This document shows, one piece after another, positions 49,847 to 51,808 of a stretch of 51,808 nt of DNA. The stretch lies in NCBI GenBank assembly GCA_034189125.1, contig JAXHVB010000071.1, positions 1 through 51,808 on the forward strand, written 5' to 3'. Position 1 is the stretch's first letter. Each line of letters starts with the position of its first letter. The notes under the pieces are model-generated. The model did not search any database. It had not been told where the DNA came from and saw nothing but the letters and a program-made list of their open reading frames with translations. A program made the position numbers and the translations under genes. The stretch comes from UBA5862 sp002408105. Its GTDB lineage: Bacteria > Pseudomonadota > Gammaproteobacteria > Pseudomonadales > UBA5862.

Positions 49847-50818
49847 ATGCACGCGATCCTCGTTGATGACCAGCGCCACCTACACTGGCGCGAAACCGAA
49901 ACCCCGGCGCCCACCAGCCACGAAGTGCGGATCCGCGTGCACGCCACTGCGGTCAACCGGGCCGACACCCTGCAAGCCCGGGGGTTCTACCCCCCGCCGC
50001 CTGGAGAGAGCCCCATCCTCGGCCTGGAATGCGCCGGCGAAGTGGATGCGGTGGGGGATGCCGTGACCCGCTGGCGCGTCGGGGATGCGGTGGTGGCGCT
50101 GTTGGCCGGGGGTGGATACGCCGAGCAAGTGGTGGTCCCTGAAGGGCAGGTGCTTCCGCTGCCCGCCGGGCTCGATTTCGTCGCCGGCGCTGCGATTCCC
50201 GAAGTCTTTGCCACCGCTTGGCTCAACCTGTTCAAGGAAGCCCGGCTACAGCCCGGCGAGCTTGTGCTGCTGCACGCCGGTGCCAGCGGCGTGGGCACCG
50301 CGGCCATCCAGCTGTGCAAGCAGTTCGACAACCCCTGTTTCGTGACCCTGGGCAACCAGGACAAGCTCGATCGGTGCCTTGCCCTGGGCGCCGATGGCGG
50401 CCACCTGCGCACCGCCGGCGAATTCGAGCCCGCTGTAGCAGACTGGGCCACTGATGGGGTCGACGTGATCCTCGATCCGGTGGGCGGTGCCTACCTGGAG
50501 CAAAACCTCAAGGTGCTGCGGCCCGACGGCCGGCTGGTGTTGATCGGACTCATGGGAGGGGCCAGCGCGCCCATTGGGTTGGCCCAGATGCTGATGAAAC
50601 GCCTGCGCCTGATCGGCTCGACCCTCCGTTCCAGGAGCCGTGGCGACAAGGCGGAACTGATGGCCGACATGGAGCGCAACCTCTGGCCCCTCTTCGAGTG
50701 CGACGCCCTGCGGCCAGTGGTCCACACCCACTTTCCCATTCAGGAGGCGGACAAGGCCTTTGCGCTGGTGGAATCCAACCAAACCTTTGGCAAGGTGGTC
50801 CTGACCCTGGCTGATTAG
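49847..50818 (+). CDS. Zinc-independent quinone oxidoreductase (MDR family)
   Basis: A 323-residue NAD(P)H-dependent quinone oxidoreductase of the medium-chain dehydrogenase family. It has an N-terminal GroES-like domain (NRADTLQARGFYPPPPGESP, LGLECAGEV) and a Rossmann domain with LLHAGASGVGTAAIQL. Zinc-binding cysteines are absent, as in the PIG3/QorA branch. GGAGG precedes the ATG. It converges with cysQ, the stop codons overlapping by four bases. The natural quinone or enone substrate is unknown. Confidence 0.93.
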   Translation: MHAILVDDQRHLHWRETETPAPTSHEVRIRVHATAVNRADTLQARGFYPPPPGESPILGLECAGEVDAVGDAVTRWRVGDAVVALLAGGGYAEQVVVPEGQVLPLPAGLDFVAGAAIPEVFATAWLNLFKEARLQPGELVLLHAGASGVGTAAIQLCKQFDNPCFVTLGNQDKLDRCLALGADGGHLRTAGEFEPAVADWATDGVDVILDPVGGAYLEQNLKVLRPDGRLVLIGLMGGASAPIGLAQMLMKRLRLIGSTLRSRSRGDKAELMADMERNLWPLFECDALRPVVHTHFPIQEADKAFALVESNQTFGKVVLTLAD

Positions 50819-51657
50819 TCGGCTTCGGGCGCCCCGAGCACCGCCGCCCAACCGAAGCCTGGGTCACCGATGCAATAGAAAAAAGGGTTGAGCAGCTCCG
50901 CCTTCTGGTTGTACCTCAGTGGCTGGTGGTGGATGTCGGTCACCTGCCCACCGGCCGCCTCCAACACCGCCTGAGCGGCCGCGGTGTCCCATTCGCAGGT
51001 GGGTGCGAGCCGTGGATACAGGTCCGCCTCTCCCGCTGCCACCAGGCAAATCTTGAGCGAGCTGCCCATGCTCGTGAGTTCGACCTCTCCGACCTCGGCT
51101 CGGATCTTTTCGATGCAGGCGTCCAGCGCGTCGGCACCATGGCGGCGACTGCCGACCACCACCACCGGCTGGCTGGATTGCAGGCGAGGCGAGAGGGGGC
51201 GCACCTGAATCGGTTGGAGACCGCCCGAGGCATCGCGGCAGGTTGCGCCTGCGCCTTTCACCCCGGTGTAGGTGGTTCCCTTCACAGGGACATGGACGAC
51301 CCCCAGGACCGGCGCCCCCTGGTCGATCAAGGCAATGTTAACGGTGAACTCGCCGTTGCGGTTGATGAACTCCTTGGTGCCGTCCAACGGGTCGACCAGC
51401 CAGTATCGGGTCCACCCAGCCCGCTGTTCCGCCGGGATTTCGCCGGACTCTTCCGACAGAATCGGCAACTCGGGAGTCAGTGCCGCCAACCGGTCGACGA
51501 TGAGGTGGTGGGCGGCAAGGTCGGCGCGGGTGAGGGGTGAGTCGTCCCCCTTGCTTTGCACCTCAATGTCGCCACAGGTGTTGTAGATCTCCAAAATCGC
51601 CGAGCCGGCCGCCTCGCTGATTTCCACGAGCGGGCCAAGTAGCTGTTGGTATTCCAT
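50815..51657 (-). CDS. cysQ: 3'(2'),5'-bisphosphate nucleotidase CysQ
   Basis: A 280-residue inositol-monophosphatase-fold enzyme that hydrolyses PAP to AMP, relieving inhibition in sulfate assimilation. Metal-site motifs are SEESGE, DPLDGTKEF (catalytic, with Asp pair and Gly) and CEWDTAAAQAV. GGAGAAACA lies five bases before the ATG at 51657. The common neighbour nudE is not visible within the 150 bases beyond the start. Confidence 0.96.
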   Translation of the reverse strand: MEYQQLLGPLVEISEAAGSAILEIYNTCGDIEVQSKGDDSPLTRADLAAHHLIVDRLAALTPELPILSEESGEIPAEQRAGWTRYWLVDPLDGTKEFINRNGEFTVNIALIDQGAPVLGVVHVPVKGTTYTGVKGAGATCRDASGGLQPIQVRPLSPRLQSSQPVVVVGSRRHGADALDACIEKIRAEVGEVELTSMGSSLKICLVAAGEADLYPRLAPTCEWDTAAAQAVLEAAGGQVTDIHHQPLRYNQKAELLNPFFYCIGDPGFGWAAVLGAPEAD

Positions 51658-51694
51658 TGTTTCTCCAAGACGGTCGTGCACAGCGTTTAAGTGT

Positions 51695-51719
51695 ACATGC
51701 AAGGGATGACATGCAAGGG
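51695..51719. repeat. Direct repeat in the cysQ upstream region
   Basis: Two copies of ACATGCAAGGG (51695-51705 and 51709-51719) lie within the 151-base spacer 51658-51808 upstream of cysQ. On the minus strand TACACT (51690-51695) could be its -10 box. Otherwise I see only a poorly supported plus-strand start at 51799 (ATGATCAGC) before the window ends. Confidence 0.5.
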
Positions 51720-51808
51720 GCTGGCCCATTCGATGCGTCCGCTTCGACGCCGATCGGGCGCATTGCCATGCTGGCAGTTTGCCCCGTAGCATGCCGACAT
51801 GATCAGCT

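Noticed and set aside
51763..51808. Plus-strand promoter (TTGCCA-N18-TAGCAT) and gene start at ATG 51799
   Set aside because: Only three codons are visible before the window ends, and the hexamers are weak.
1..51808. tRNA, rRNA, CRISPR, insertion sequence or prophage content
   Set aside because: No cloverleaf, repeat-spacer pattern, transposase, integrase or phage gene was recognised on either strand.

Overview
The window is a dense, GC-rich chromosomal segment of a Gram-negative bacterium, almost certainly a gammaproteobacterium of the Pseudomonadales/Oceanospirillales type. The evidence is the conserved block glnA - DUF4124 - ntrB - ntrC - trmL - secB - grxC - rhodanese - envC - ctpA - YibQ-type deacetylase - hisF/A/H/B, the RegB/RegA (RoxSR-like) pair, CydABX, GlcB and TesB. 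I found no rRNA, tRNA, insertion sequence, prophage or CRISPR array. Genes abut or overlap by 4 bases in many places, as in compact free-living marine genomes. The genus cannot be named from sequence reading alone.

Layout. 1-2906 (minus): a putative lipoprotein, a stand-alone receiver, a CheC-type phosphatase and a PAS-GGDEF diguanylate cyclase cut by the left edge. 3146-4399: an MFS transporter. 4396-7979: an ArsR repressor with the cysteine pair of persulfide sensors (BigR/SqrR/YgaV type), divergent from a cytochrome bd operon cydP-cydA-cydB-cydX. 8039-9701: a metallo-beta-lactamase-fold hydrolase facing a METTL7-like methyltransferase. 9826-12313: a three-gene probable LPS/surface-glycan cluster. 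12403-15408: an Old Yellow Enzyme, then a RegB/RegA redox two-component system. 15658-17808: a PAS-GGDEF-EAL protein. 17829-18713: a CnoX-type thioredoxin/TPR chaperone. 18916-21514: acyl-CoA ligase plus two single-hot-dog hydratase subunits. 21651-22730: a prokaryotic ionotropic-glutamate-receptor-like potassium channel. 22755-27301 (minus): an unknown exported protein, malate synthase G, an AlkA-type glycosylase and a GNAT protein. 27448-29441: another metallo-beta-lactamase-fold protein and a GDSL esterase with a VPxP-type C-terminal sorting signal. 29486-33229 (minus): a 1247-residue multi-PAS GGDEF/EVL protein. 33559-34844: a PP-loop tRNA thiolase-like protein plus TusA.

34845-39996 is the nitrogen-control region. 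glnA has an NtrC-type palindrome and a sigma-54 -24/-12 element upstream. ntrBC has two NtrC-type palindromes, one of which overlaps a sigma-54-like element. 40053-45455 carries housekeeping and envelope genes (trmL, secB, grxC, rhodanese, envC, ctpA, YibQ-type deacetylase). 45484-48336 (minus) is hisB-hisH-hisA-hisF. The right end holds a PanZ-like GNAT, TesB, a quinone oxidoreductase and CysQ.

Themes. Redox and respiration sensing recurs: a persulfide-type repressor beside a bd oxidase, RegBA with its redox cysteine conserved, thioredoxin, glutaredoxin, rhodanese and TusA. Cyclic-di-GMP signalling is prominent, with three GGDEF proteins. The two most striking items are the ArsR-cyd arrangement with a dyad operator candidate over the predicted start of transcription, and the glutamate-receptor-like channel with an intact potassium selectivity filter.
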